DNA from: Bryobacterales bacterium
GTDB lineage: Bacteria > Acidobacteriota > Terriglobia > Bryobacterales > Bryobacteraceae
DNA length: 64,000 bases
NCBI GenBank assembly: GCA_027452065.1
Contig: DAIDHC010000123.1
Location: forward strand, 1 to 64,000
Direction: 5' to 3'
The notes below the pieces were generated by a model. The model saw only the letters and a list, made by a program, of their open reading frames with translations. It did not search any database and was not told the origin of the DNA. A program made the position numbers and the translations under genes. Below, one piece after another: positions 25,807 to 34,257 of the stretch. Position 1 is the first letter of the stretch, and each line of letters starts with the position of its first letter.

Positions 25807-27795
25807 GTGACTTCACTGATACTCATTGCGGCGCTGGCAGCCGGTGTGGCCCCGGGCGCGGACCCGGCGTATCCGGCGTTACAGGCCGCCTACGACGCGC
25901 TGAAAATAAAGGATTACGACCGTGCGGTGGCTTCGTTTCGTCAAGCGCTGGCGGTGAATCCGAACCGCGCCAACGTACACAAGGACCTGGCTTACACGCT
26001 GTTGAAGGTGGGCGAAAACGAGGCCGCGCGAGACGAGTTTGCGGCGGCGGCGAAGCTCGATCCCGCTGACGACAGCGCCGCGCTTGAGTTCGCTTTTCTT
26101 GCTTATGAGACGCATGAGGAGGCCGAGGCGCGGCGGGTGTTCGACCGGATCCGCAAGAAAGGGAACGCGACGGCCGAGCAGGCATTTCAGAACATCGATC
26201 GGCCTCTGGCGGACGGAATTCGCCGCTGGCAGGAAGCGCTGCGGGTGTCGCCGGACAACTTCAGCGCGCACCAGGAGCTGGCGCGGCTGGCGGAGGAGCG
26301 CGGGGAGCTTGCACTGGCCGCCGAGCACTATGAAGCGGCCTGGAGGCTGAAGCCGTCGGAGCGGCTGCTGCTGCTGGACCTGGGGCGCGTCTGGAAAGAG
26401 ACGGGCAAAGCCGAGCAAGCCAACGCGGCGCTTCTGGCGGCCTCGCGCGGCGCGCAGCCCCGTGTGGCCGAGCGGGCCCGGGCGCTGCTGCCGGCGCGCT
26501 ATCCCTACGTTTACGAGTTTCGCAACGCCATCGCGCTCGATCCGAAAAACGTCGAGCTGCACCGGGAGCTGGCGTACCTGTTGCTGCAGATGGGGCAGAA
26601 GCCGGAAGCCGAGTTGGAGTTCGAAACCATCCACGAGCAGGCGCCGGACGATCTGCTCTCGGCGGCGCAGCTCGGTTTTTTGCGGCTGGCGCGCAACGAC
26701 GCCGAGGGGGCGCGGCCGCTGCTGGAGGCGGCCATGAAGGGGCCCGACGATGAGCTGGCGGATCGCGTGCGGGCGGCGCTGAAGCTGCCGCAGACGCTGC
26801 GGAAACCGAAGGAAACGCCCAAGAGCAGGGTCAGCGTGGAGGCCAAGACGCTGGCTGAGAAGAGCCTGGAGAAGGGGTATCTGAAGGACGCGCTGAAATA
26901 TCTGACTGTGGCGCATGAGTCGGATCCGGTGGACTTCTGGGTGATGCTGAAGCTGGGCTGGGTTTACAACATGCTGCACCAGGACAAGGAAGCGGTGCAG
27001 TGGTTCAAGCTGGCGCGGGAGAGTCCGGACGCTTCGATTTCGAAAGAAGCTTCGCAGGCATATAAGAACCTGGAGCCCGGCACGCGCCGGTTTCGCACCA
27101 CCTTCTGGGCCTACCCGATGTATTCGAGCCGCTGGAACGACGCCTTCGGGTACGCGCAGATCAAGACGGCGATGCAGCTCGGCAGCCTTCCGGTGGACAT
27201 CTACGCCTCGACGCGGTTTATCGGGGACATGCGCGGCGATATTGGCCCGACCAAGCAGATTCCGATGCCGCAATACCTGTCCGAAAGCGACGTGATCTTC
27301 GGCATCGGGCTCTCGACGCATCCCTGGCACGGGCTGCTCGGGTGGTTCGAGGCCGGCGAAGCGGTGAACTATCTGCCGGGCCGGAGCGACGTCGGCACGG
27401 CGTTTCCGGACTACCGCGGGGGCGTGTCGTTCGCGCGGGGCTGGGGGCACACCATCGGCTCGCACGGCGGGTTCATGGAAACCAACGACGACGGCGTGTT
27501 CGTGAGCCGCTTCGCCGACGACTTCTTGATCTACTCGCAGAACCGGATCGGATACACGATGGGCAGCGTTCAGGCGTACTGGAATTTCGAAGTCACCACC
27601 GATACGCTTCGCCAGTATTGGGCCAACTACGCCGACACCGGGCCGGGCGTTCGCTTCCGGCTGCCGGTGACGCCGAAATCCATGCTGTTCTCTCTCAATT
27701 TCCTGCGCGGCGCGTACACCATCAATGAGTACAATCCGCGGCGGCCAAACTTTTACGATTTCCGGGCGGGGTTCTGGTATGCGTTCACTCATTAA
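25807..27795 (+). CDS. TPR protein with outer-membrane beta-barrel C-terminus
   Basis: A short signal peptide is followed by about ten TPR units (residues 20-430; for example AVASFRQALAVNPNRANVHK). The last 220 residues (from about RRFRTTFWAYPMYSSRW) are aromatic-rich alternating strands that end in FYDFRAGFWYAFTH, typical of a barrel. The C-terminal part resembles that of NfrA (phage N4 adsorption) and of exopolysaccharide porins such as PgaA and PelB, which also join TPRs to a barrel. GGAG lies 6 bases before the GTG start. It overlaps the next gene by 17 bases, so the two proteins should be made in step. Confidence 0.78.
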   Translation: MTSLILIAALAAGVAPGADPAYPALQAAYDALKIKDYDRAVASFRQALAVNPNRANVHKDLAYTLLKVGENEAARDEFAAAAKLDPADDSAALEFAFLAYETHEEAEARRVFDRIRKKGNATAEQAFQNIDRPLADGIRRWQEALRVSPDNFSAHQELARLAEERGELALAAEHYEAAWRLKPSERLLLLDLGRVWKETGKAEQANAALLAASRGAQPRVAERARALLPARYPYVYEFRNAIALDPKNVELHRELAYLLLQMGQKPEAELEFETIHEQAPDDLLSAAQLGFLRLARNDAEGARPLLEAAMKGPDDELADRVRAALKLPQTLRKPKETPKSRVSVEAKTLAEKSLEKGYLKDALKYLTVAHESDPVDFWVMLKLGWVYNMLHQDKEAVQWFKLARESPDASISKEASQAYKNLEPGTRRFRTTFWAYPMYSSRWNDAFGYAQIKTAMQLGSLPVDIYASTRFIGDMRGDIGPTKQIPMPQYLSESDVIFGIGLSTHPWHGLLGWFEAGEAVNYLPGRSDVGTAFPDYRGGVSFARGWGHTIGSHGGFMETNDDGVFVSRFADDFLIYSQNRIGYTMGSVQAYWNFEVTTDTLRQYWANYADTGPGVRFRLPVTPKSMLFSLNFLRGAYTINEYNPRRPNFYDFRAGFWYAFTH

Positions 27796-29824
27796 GCCGG
27801 CGGCGGCAGCGTGGCTGCTGGCGGGACTGGCAGCGGCGGCCGTTTCGACGCCGTCGTTCACCGTCGCCGGCGACGATGCGGGCTCGTGGCCGGCGATTCT
27901 CTCTTCCATCGGCTTTACGTCCAGGCCCGGCCAGCCCGCCAACGTATTCATCGTGCGAAGCGGAGCACCGGCCGACGGCGCCGAGCTGCTCTCAAAAGTC
28001 GACCAGGGCGCGTTTCTGATTCTCGAAGGCGAGTCGGAGCTGGCCGCCTCGCTCGGTTTCCGGCCGGGGAAGGAGAAGGTGGTGGTGCGGAGCGAGATCG
28101 ACGCGCGGGCCCCGAAGCTCGAGATCATCTGGGAACATGCGCTCGAGCTGCCCCGCTTTGAACTGCCGGCCGGGGCGCGCATCTTCGCACGTGAGCGCTG
28201 GACCGGCGCGCCGCTGATGGCCGCCGTCACCCGGAAGGCCGGCGCGGTTTTGTGGATCGCGGCGCCTCCGGGCGAGCAGGGCTACGAACGTTTCCCCTAC
28301 CTTCTTCAGGCGCTGTGCGACCTGGGGCTGCAGCCGCCGGCGCGCGCGGCGCGGATCTGGGCGTTCTTCGACTCGGCCTACCGCTCGCGAGTGGATCTGG
28401 ACTACTTCGCGGCGCGATGGCGCAGGGCCGGTATCGCCGCGCTGCAGGTGGCCGCCTGGCACTACTGGGAGCCGGATCCGCAGGGCGATGAGTACCTGCG
28501 TCGGCTGATCACCGCCTGCCACAAACAGGGGATTCTGGTTTACGCCTGGCTCGAGTTGCCGCACGTGAGCGAAAAATTCTGGGCCGACCATCCGGAGTGG
28601 CGCGAGAAGACCGCCATTCTGCAGGACGCGCAACTGGACTGGCGCAAGCTCATGAATCTCGAAAACCCGGCCGCCTCCGCCGAGGTCGAGAAAGGCGCCC
28701 GGCGCCTGCTCGGGGCTTTCGACTGGGACGGCGCCAATCTCGCCGAGCTGTACTTCGAATCGCTGGAAGGCGCGGCGAACCCGGCGCGCTTCACCCCGAT
28801 GAACCCGGACGTGCGCAAGGATTTTCAGGCTTCCCACGGCATCGATCCGCTCGAGCTGTTCAGCCAGAACAAACCGGACCCGAAGACGCTGCAGGCTTTC
28901 CTCGATTACCGCGCGGGCGTGGCGCGGCAACTGCAGCAGCACTGGATCGGCGTGATGGAGTCCATCCGAACGGGCAAACCGGACCTGGACCTGGTGCTCA
29001 CGCACGTCGATGACCGGTTCGATACGCGAATGCACGATCTGATTGGCGCCGATGCCTCGCGCGTGCTGCCGCTGATGTCCGACCACCGGTTTACGTTTCT
29101 CATTGAGGACCCCGCGACGATCTGGAATCTCGGCCCGCAGCGGTATCCGCAGATCGCCTCGCGCTACGAGCCCCTTACGCGCGCCATTCCCGGCGCGGCC
29201 GACCGGCTGGCCATCGATATCAACATCGTCGAGCGCTACCAGGACGTCTACCCGACTAAACAACAGACCGGCACGGAATTGTTCGAGCTGGTCCATCTGG
29301 CGGCGCAGGCGTTTCCCCGCGTGGCGCTGTACTTTGAGAACTCCATCCTGCCGCCCGACCTGCCGCTGCTGCCCGCCGCGCAGGCCGGCGCCACGCAGTT
29401 GGAGCCGGTGGGCGATGCGCTGGCGGTGAAGTCGGCCGAGGGCGTGGGCGTGGCGTGGAAGGGGCCGGCGAAGGTGGACGGAAAGCTCTGGCCGGTGCGC
29501 GACGACGGGACGGTGTGGCTGCCGGCCGGGGCGCACGCGATTTCGGCGGCCGAGAAAGACACGCCGTTTCGCATGGCGGCGTTCAACGGACAGTTGAAAT
29601 CCGCCGCTTTCAGCGGAGGCGCGCTCGAATTCTCCTACGCCAGCGACGCCCGCGCCATCGCCACGCTCACCGCGCGCCCGGCGCGGGTGGAAATCGACGG
29701 CGAGGAGATTTCACCGGAAGTGCTCGCCGGCGGCGACGGCAAAACGTTCGCTCTGCTGCTGCCGCGGGGCCAGCACCTGGTGGCGATCCGGCAAGGCTCC
29801 GGAGCGCGTGCCGCGGGCCGCTAG
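27779..29824 (+). CDS. Secreted TIM-barrel glycoside-hydrolase-like protein
   Basis: A signal peptide (MRSLIKPAAAAWLLAGLAAAA) leads to an N-terminal ThuA/GATase-like segment (about 25-190) and a TIM barrel (about 195-540) with segments GIAALQVAAWHYWEPDPQGD, ILVYAWLELPHVSEKFW, ANLAELYFESLEG and DLVLTHVDDRFDT. The glutamates in AELYFESLE and the Asp pair in HVDDRFD are candidate catalytic acids. A beta-rich tail ends the protein. The layout fits family-10-like or PelA/PgaB-type polysaccharide hydrolases. Its start lies inside the upstream TPR-barrel gene, so its substrate may be the polymer that barrel passes. No polymer synthase is visible. Confidence 0.72.
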   Translation: MRSLIKPAAAAWLLAGLAAAAVSTPSFTVAGDDAGSWPAILSSIGFTSRPGQPANVFIVRSGAPADGAELLSKVDQGAFLILEGESELAASLGFRPGKEKVVVRSEIDARAPKLEIIWEHALELPRFELPAGARIFARERWTGAPLMAAVTRKAGAVLWIAAPPGEQGYERFPYLLQALCDLGLQPPARAARIWAFFDSAYRSRVDLDYFAARWRRAGIAALQVAAWHYWEPDPQGDEYLRRLITACHKQGILVYAWLELPHVSEKFWADHPEWREKTAILQDAQLDWRKLMNLENPAASAEVEKGARRLLGAFDWDGANLAELYFESLEGAANPARFTPMNPDVRKDFQASHGIDPLELFSQNKPDPKTLQAFLDYRAGVARQLQQHWIGVMESIRTGKPDLDLVLTHVDDRFDTRMHDLIGADASRVLPLMSDHRFTFLIEDPATIWNLGPQRYPQIASRYEPLTRAIPGAADRLAIDINIVERYQDVYPTKQQTGTELFELVHLAAQAFPRVALYFENSILPPDLPLLPAAQAGATQLEPVGDALAVKSAEGVGVAWKGPAKVDGKLWPVRDDGTVWLPAGAHAISAAEKDTPFRMAAFNGQLKSAAFSGGALEFSYASDARAIATLTARPARVEIDGEEISPEVLAGGDGKTFALLLPRGQHLVAIRQGSGARAAGR

Positions 29825-29834
29825 CGACACCGCT

Positions 29835-31481
29835 CTATAGCTCGCCCTTGCGCGCTTTGTCCGTGAGGAAATCGCAGCCGCGCGCCGCCAGCGCCATCAT
29901 GGTCAGCGTGGGATGCTTGTCGCCGGTGGAGACGAAGCATCCGCCTCCGAAGACAAACAGGTTGGCCACGTCGTGCGTCTGGCAATAAGAATTCAGCACG
30001 CTGGTCTTGGGGTCGGCGCCCATGCGGCACGTGCCCACTTCGTGAATCAGGCTGCCGGGCGGAGCCATCGCCGCTTTTGCGTCCAGTTCCTCGCCTCCCG
30101 CGGCGTGGAACACTTCCCGGGCGCGCTCGTGGAAGTGCGCGTAGAGCCGCTTGTCGTTGTCGGAGTGCGTGGCGTGAATCCGCAGCACGGGAATGCCCCA
30201 GGCGTCTTTGACCTCCGGATCGATCTCGACGAAGTTTTCGCGCCGCGCCAGCATCTCTCCGCCCGACATCCAGACTCGGGCAAAGGCCGGATACAGACGC
30301 TTGATCTCGCGCTTGTAGCTTGAGCCGTATCCCGCATGGTTGACGGCGAACCTGGGGAACTGGGCCGCGCCGCCCGAAGCGCTCATCGCGTAACCGCGAA
30401 TGAAGGTTTCTTTCTGCTTGCCGAGGTTAATGAAATTCGGAATGTAGAGGCCGCTCGATTTGCCGTCGTCATTCCGAATCGCGGCGCCTTTGAGCGCCGG
30501 GAGGAATCCCGAAACGCCGGCGCCGCTCACCTGGTCCATCAGATAGTGACCCAGCACGCCGCTGCTGTTGGCGAGGCCGCCGCGCTGGGAATTCAGCATC
30601 AGGCGAGTGTTCTCGAGCGAGGAGGCGGCCAGGATCACCGTTCGTGCGCCGATCTCGCCCTCCTGCTTGTTGTAACGCCCGATAAACCGCACGCCGCGGG
30701 CGCGGTTCTCGGCGTTCATGAGAATCGCGCTCACCACCGTGTCGCACATCAGCGTCACTCGGCCGGTGCGAAGCGCCTCGGGAAGCGTTGACGAAACGGT
30801 GCTGAACATCGCGCCCACGTCGCAGCCGTTGATGCAGTTGCCGCAGTAATGGCAAGGCGGCCGGTTGTTCAACATGCGAGTCAACTGGGCGACTCGGCGC
30901 TGGGTAACGGGAAAGCCGAGCTTGCCGCAGGCGGCGCTAAAAATCGTCTCGGCGCAGTTCAACGGCATGGCGGGAAGAAAGTCACCGTCCGGAAACTGCG
31001 GCAGGTTTTCGGCCCGCGCACTCACGCCGATGAATCGCTCCACGCGGCTATAGTAAGGCGCGACATCGCGGTACGATACCGGCCAGTCGTCGCCGTAGCC
31101 GTCGCGGGAAGCAGCGTGGAACTCGAGGTCCGACATGCGGTCCGACACGCGTCCCCAATGCAACGTGCGGCCTCCGAGCACCCGCGACCGTGACCAGCGA
31201 AACGGCATACCGTCGGGCGTGGTGTACGGATTCTCGATGTCGTCGATCATCAGCCGGTAGTTAAACTCGGTCGATCCGCGGTACCGCTTCCGCAGCAGAC
31301 CGGGCTGACCCTGCCCGTGAAAGGGAAGCTCGTAGGGCCAGCGGTGGTGAAAGTCGTGCGCCGGGTTCACGCTCGACCCGGCCTCCACCAGCGCCACGCG
31401 GAAGCCGCTTCGCGCGAGCTCCATCGCGGCCCAGCCGCCGCAGGCTCCCGATCCGACAATGACGGCGTCAAATGTTTCCAT
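29835..31481 (-). CDS. GMC-family FAD oxidoreductase
   Basis: The N-terminal dinucleotide fold VIVGSGACGGWAAMELA binds FAD. The C-terminal half carries the family block IHEVGTCRMGADP and the second FAD-contact block GDKHPTLTMMALA. A cysteine-rich patch (PCHYCGNCINGC) near residue 215 is typical of the gluconate/sorbitol dehydrogenase branch. It should oxidise a sugar or polyol and pass electrons to a carrier. It has no export signal of its own; the gene just upstream (6 bases) encodes the subunit-3 partner that normally supplies the Tat signal. It is the last gene of the long minus-strand operon. Confidence 0.94.
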   Translation of the reverse strand: METFDAVIVGSGACGGWAAMELARSGFRVALVEAGSSVNPAHDFHHRWPYELPFHGQGQPGLLRKRYRGSTEFNYRLMIDDIENPYTTPDGMPFRWSRSRVLGGRTLHWGRVSDRMSDLEFHAASRDGYGDDWPVSYRDVAPYYSRVERFIGVSARAENLPQFPDGDFLPAMPLNCAETIFSAACGKLGFPVTQRRVAQLTRMLNNRPPCHYCGNCINGCDVGAMFSTVSSTLPEALRTGRVTLMCDTVVSAILMNAENRARGVRFIGRYNKQEGEIGARTVILAASSLENTRLMLNSQRGGLANSSGVLGHYLMDQVSGAGVSGFLPALKGAAIRNDDGKSSGLYIPNFINLGKQKETFIRGYAMSASGGAAQFPRFAVNHAGYGSSYKREIKRLYPAFARVWMSGGEMLARRENFVEIDPEVKDAWGIPVLRIHATHSDNDKRLYAHFHERAREVFHAAGGEELDAKAAMAPPGSLIHEVGTCRMGADPKTSVLNSYCQTHDVANLFVFGGGCFVSTGDKHPTLTMMALAARGCDFLTDKARKGEL

Positions 31482-31487
31482 GGCGTT

Positions 31488-32114
31488 TCAGACCTTGTGG
31501 TGCTCCGGATGATTGCAGCCCGGGAACTCGGTGAGGTAGGCGTAGCCCTGATAGCCGAGGTTCTCCACCAGTCCGGCGCGCGAAGTGTAGTAGGCGCGCA
31601 CGGTCATCTCCTTCATCAGCCGGTAGAAGGGGAACCCCGCGTGCGTTTTGTTCGGATCGGTCTCCGGCGCCGCCATCTCCGCCACCAGCGCCTCCTGATT
31701 GGCGGCGTTCATCCCCGCAAAGCCCACCGAGTCGAGATAATCCGCCGCTTTTTGCCACTGGGGCTGCATTTCGGGAGCGTATTCGGCCGCCGCGTTGAGA
31801 ACAAAGTCGATGAATTCCGGGACGTGGGCCTCGCGCGCGCCCGGTGTTTCGTCGGTGGGGATCAAAACCTGCGTGAACATTCTCAGCGCTCCGAACTGAG
31901 CGATGGTGAAGAATTTCGGGCGGTAGTCCTTCCAGCGGTCCCGCTCCGGGGGCGCGTTGGAATGCCGCATCGCGCCGCCGCCCGCATTCTGCGCCGCGCC
32001 CGGCCAGCCCGAGGCCAGCGCGAGACCGGCCGGCGTGGCCAAGGCGCGGGCGATCATCCACGCGGCGTCGCGGCGCGTCATCGAATCCGATTCCCGATTT
32101 TCGTCTACTTCCAT
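31488..32114 (-). CDS. Gluconate 2-dehydrogenase subunit 3-like protein
   Basis: The 208-residue protein has a twin-arginine-like start (MTRRDAAWMIARALATPAG, from residue 12) and the helical subunit-3 fold (FTIAQFGALRMFTQVLIPTD, FIDFVLNAAAEYAPE, EMTVRAYYTSRAGLVENLGY). In known complexes this small subunit escorts the FAD subunit through the Tat system. The ATG used overlaps the end of the beta-galactosidase gene by 10 bases; a second ATG at 32081 starts directly at the Tat motif and may be the real one. The third subunit of the classic complex, a multiheme cytochrome c, is absent. Confidence 0.9.
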   Translation of the reverse strand: MEVDENRESDSMTRRDAAWMIARALATPAGLALASGWPGAAQNAGGGAMRHSNAPPERDRWKDYRPKFFTIAQFGALRMFTQVLIPTDETPGAREAHVPEFIDFVLNAAAEYAPEMQPQWQKAADYLDSVGFAGMNAANQEALVAEMAAPETDPNKTHAGFPFYRLMKEMTVRAYYTSRAGLVENLGYQGYAYLTEFPGCNHPEHHKV

Positions 32115-34201
32115 ATCGCCACCCCTCCCGGCGGAATCACCCGCTCACCCGACAACAGCGTCGCACCGGCCGCTGCAGGAATGGGCTGATCGGTATCGGT
32201 GAAGTTCGTTGCCACCCAGAAGCCGCTGCGCCAATCGACGATGAAATTCAGCGGCAGCTTCGCCGGCCTCGCGCCCGCCGATGCGTAGACTTCGCGCAGC
32301 AGGTCGGCTTCAAGCTCGCCATCCTCGGTATCCACGCCCACGTAAACCACTCTCCCATTGCCCAGCACATGGCTGGTCGCCGCCGCGCTGCCGCGGTAAA
32401 ACTGATCCGCGTACGTCGCCAGCGTTGTCGTTCCGGGCCGCGGCTCCAGGATATCGGCCCATGTTCCCCACTGGTAGCTCTTTCCGCCGGCCGTCACCGT
32501 CCCTTCGCGGCCGGGCGGCAGGACGTCGTAGCGCGGGATCGCGGCGCCGATCAGATCGTAAATCGGCTGCGCCCAGAGCGCTTCCCAGATATGACCCCGG
32601 CGGTCCTTCTGGCCCGAGCGGCAGGTGAGAATCAGCGTGCCGCCGCGCTCGGCGAATTCGCGGAAGCGCTTGATCAGGTCCGCGTCGACCAGTTGGTAGG
32701 AAGGCGCCACCAGATAACGGTACTGCGAGAAATCCTTGCTCTCGTCAATCACCTCCACCGGCGCCATCATCGATTTCAGAGCCCGGTAGTACTTCATCCA
32801 GTGCCCGATGGTGTCCCAGCGAATGGTCTGCTTGCGATTGTCCATGTCCCAGCGGTTCTCGAAGCTGTTGAGAAACGCGGTCCGCCGCGCCGCGTAATCG
32901 GCGGGCTCGGCCGAGGCGGGCTGGTACATCGTGCGCAGCTTGCGCACTTCCTCCATCGCCTGGACGAACTCCTTTCCGCCCGGCGCGAGAGTGACGCCGT
33001 CGGGCTCGACGATGGTTTTGTGATAAAGCTCGTCGCCCGCCAGAGGCTGGCGGTAGCGGTACACGCAAACCAGCCGCGCCCCTTGCGCGAAGGCACGCAT
33101 GATCCAGGCGTGAATCACTCCCGGCTGCGGCCACGGATTCACCGGCGCCCAGTTCACCTGGCCCGGCTGCAGCTCCATCGGCCCTTCGACGCCGCTGCCC
33201 AGGTTCCGCAGAAAATCGTGCGTGAACCCGATCATCGCCGGGTCTCCCATGCGAAAGCCCAGTTCGCCGCGGAACAGCCCGCCGCTGACCGGATACATCG
33301 TGAAGCTCATGATGTCCAGGTCGCGGGCCGAAAGCGCCGGGTTCACCAGGTCGTAGTTCATCATGAAGTTCGTCGTGATCCACTGGCCCTTCACGTATCG
33401 CCGCAGCGCCGCCGCCTGGAAGCGCAGATAGTCGGCGGTTTCGGCGGCGAACCAACGGTGGAGATCGAGCATGGCGTGCGGATTCGCGCCAGCCACAAGC
33501 GCGCGCGGATCCGGCATCCGCACCTGGTCGAAATTGTTGTACATCTGCGACCAGAACGAATTGCCCCAGTCGCGATTCAGACGGTCCACGGTGCCGTATT
33601 TTTCCTTCAGCCAGGCGCGGAACTTTTCCTGCGCCGCCGGTGCGTAGGACATGCCGCGCCCGTAGTGCGAAAGCTCGTTGTCGATCTGCCAGCCCCAGAC
33701 GTTGGGGTTCGTGCCATACCGCTCGGCCAGCTTGGCGTCGATCTCTTCGACATATTTGCGGTATACGGGCGAACTCCAGTCGGCCTGCTCCCGGGAGCCG
33801 TGCTCCATGCGCTGTCCCTCGGCGTCCACCATCAGCACCTCCGGATGCTCGCGGACCAGCCATGCCGGAGGGGTCGCGCTCGGCGTGCACAGTACTACCT
33901 TCAATCCATACTTCCGCGCCAGCTCGATGTTTTTATCCAGCCAGGCGAACTCGTACCGCCCTTCCTCCGGCTCGAGAAATGCCCAGGCGAACTCGGCCAT
34001 GTGAACGTATTCGAAGCCCAGCTTCCTGATGTTCGCCATGTCGCGGTCCCACTGCGCCTCCGGCCACGCCTCGGGATAGTAGTAAACCCCGACGGTCATC
34101 ATGTCCTGGGGAGGAAACCATCGCGCCGTCTGGGCGAGGCTCGAATCGCAGAGACCGAGAGCGAGAGCCGGAAGGAGCAGAAACTCGATCGGGGAGCGCA
34201 T
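32105..34201 (-). CDS. Secreted GH42 beta-galactosidase
   Basis: A signal peptide (to about residue 24, SSLAQ) precedes a GH42 TIM barrel. The opening MTVGVYYYPEAWPEAQW is diagnostic. The acid/base glutamate is Glu176 in WQIDNELSHY and the nucleophile is about Glu342 in GPMELQPGQV. The trimerisation domain and a C-terminal beta domain follow. It should release galactose from beta-galactosides outside the cytosol. The family is mostly cytosolic, so the signal peptide places substrate cleavage in the periplasm, near the GMC oxidoreductase encoded downstream. The upstream gene ends 56 bases away. Confidence 0.95.
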   Translation of the reverse strand: MRSPIEFLLLPALALGLCDSSLAQTARWFPPQDMMTVGVYYYPEAWPEAQWDRDMANIRKLGFEYVHMAEFAWAFLEPEEGRYEFAWLDKNIELARKYGLKVVLCTPSATPPAWLVREHPEVLMVDAEGQRMEHGSREQADWSSPVYRKYVEEIDAKLAERYGTNPNVWGWQIDNELSHYGRGMSYAPAAQEKFRAWLKEKYGTVDRLNRDWGNSFWSQMYNNFDQVRMPDPRALVAGANPHAMLDLHRWFAAETADYLRFQAAALRRYVKGQWITTNFMMNYDLVNPALSARDLDIMSFTMYPVSGGLFRGELGFRMGDPAMIGFTHDFLRNLGSGVEGPMELQPGQVNWAPVNPWPQPGVIHAWIMRAFAQGARLVCVYRYRQPLAGDELYHKTIVEPDGVTLAPGGKEFVQAMEEVRKLRTMYQPASAEPADYAARRTAFLNSFENRWDMDNRKQTIRWDTIGHWMKYYRALKSMMAPVEVIDESKDFSQYRYLVAPSYQLVDADLIKRFREFAERGGTLILTCRSGQKDRRGHIWEALWAQPIYDLIGAAIPRYDVLPPGREGTVTAGGKSYQWGTWADILEPRPGTTTLATYADQFYRGSAAATSHVLGNGRVVYVGVDTEDGELEADLLREVYASAGARPAKLPLNFIVDWRSGFWVATNFTDTDQPIPAAAGATLLSGERVIPPGGVAIWK

Positions 34202-34257
34202 GGGAATCGAATTCAGTCAATCATGGATCACGCTGGAAAACAACTCCGGGCTTCCGC

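Noticed and set aside
29825-29834. Search for a dif site at the skew change
   Set aside because: The gap is only 10 bases and no 28-base half-palindromic sequence was seen in the nearby gaps; the site may be outside or within a gene.
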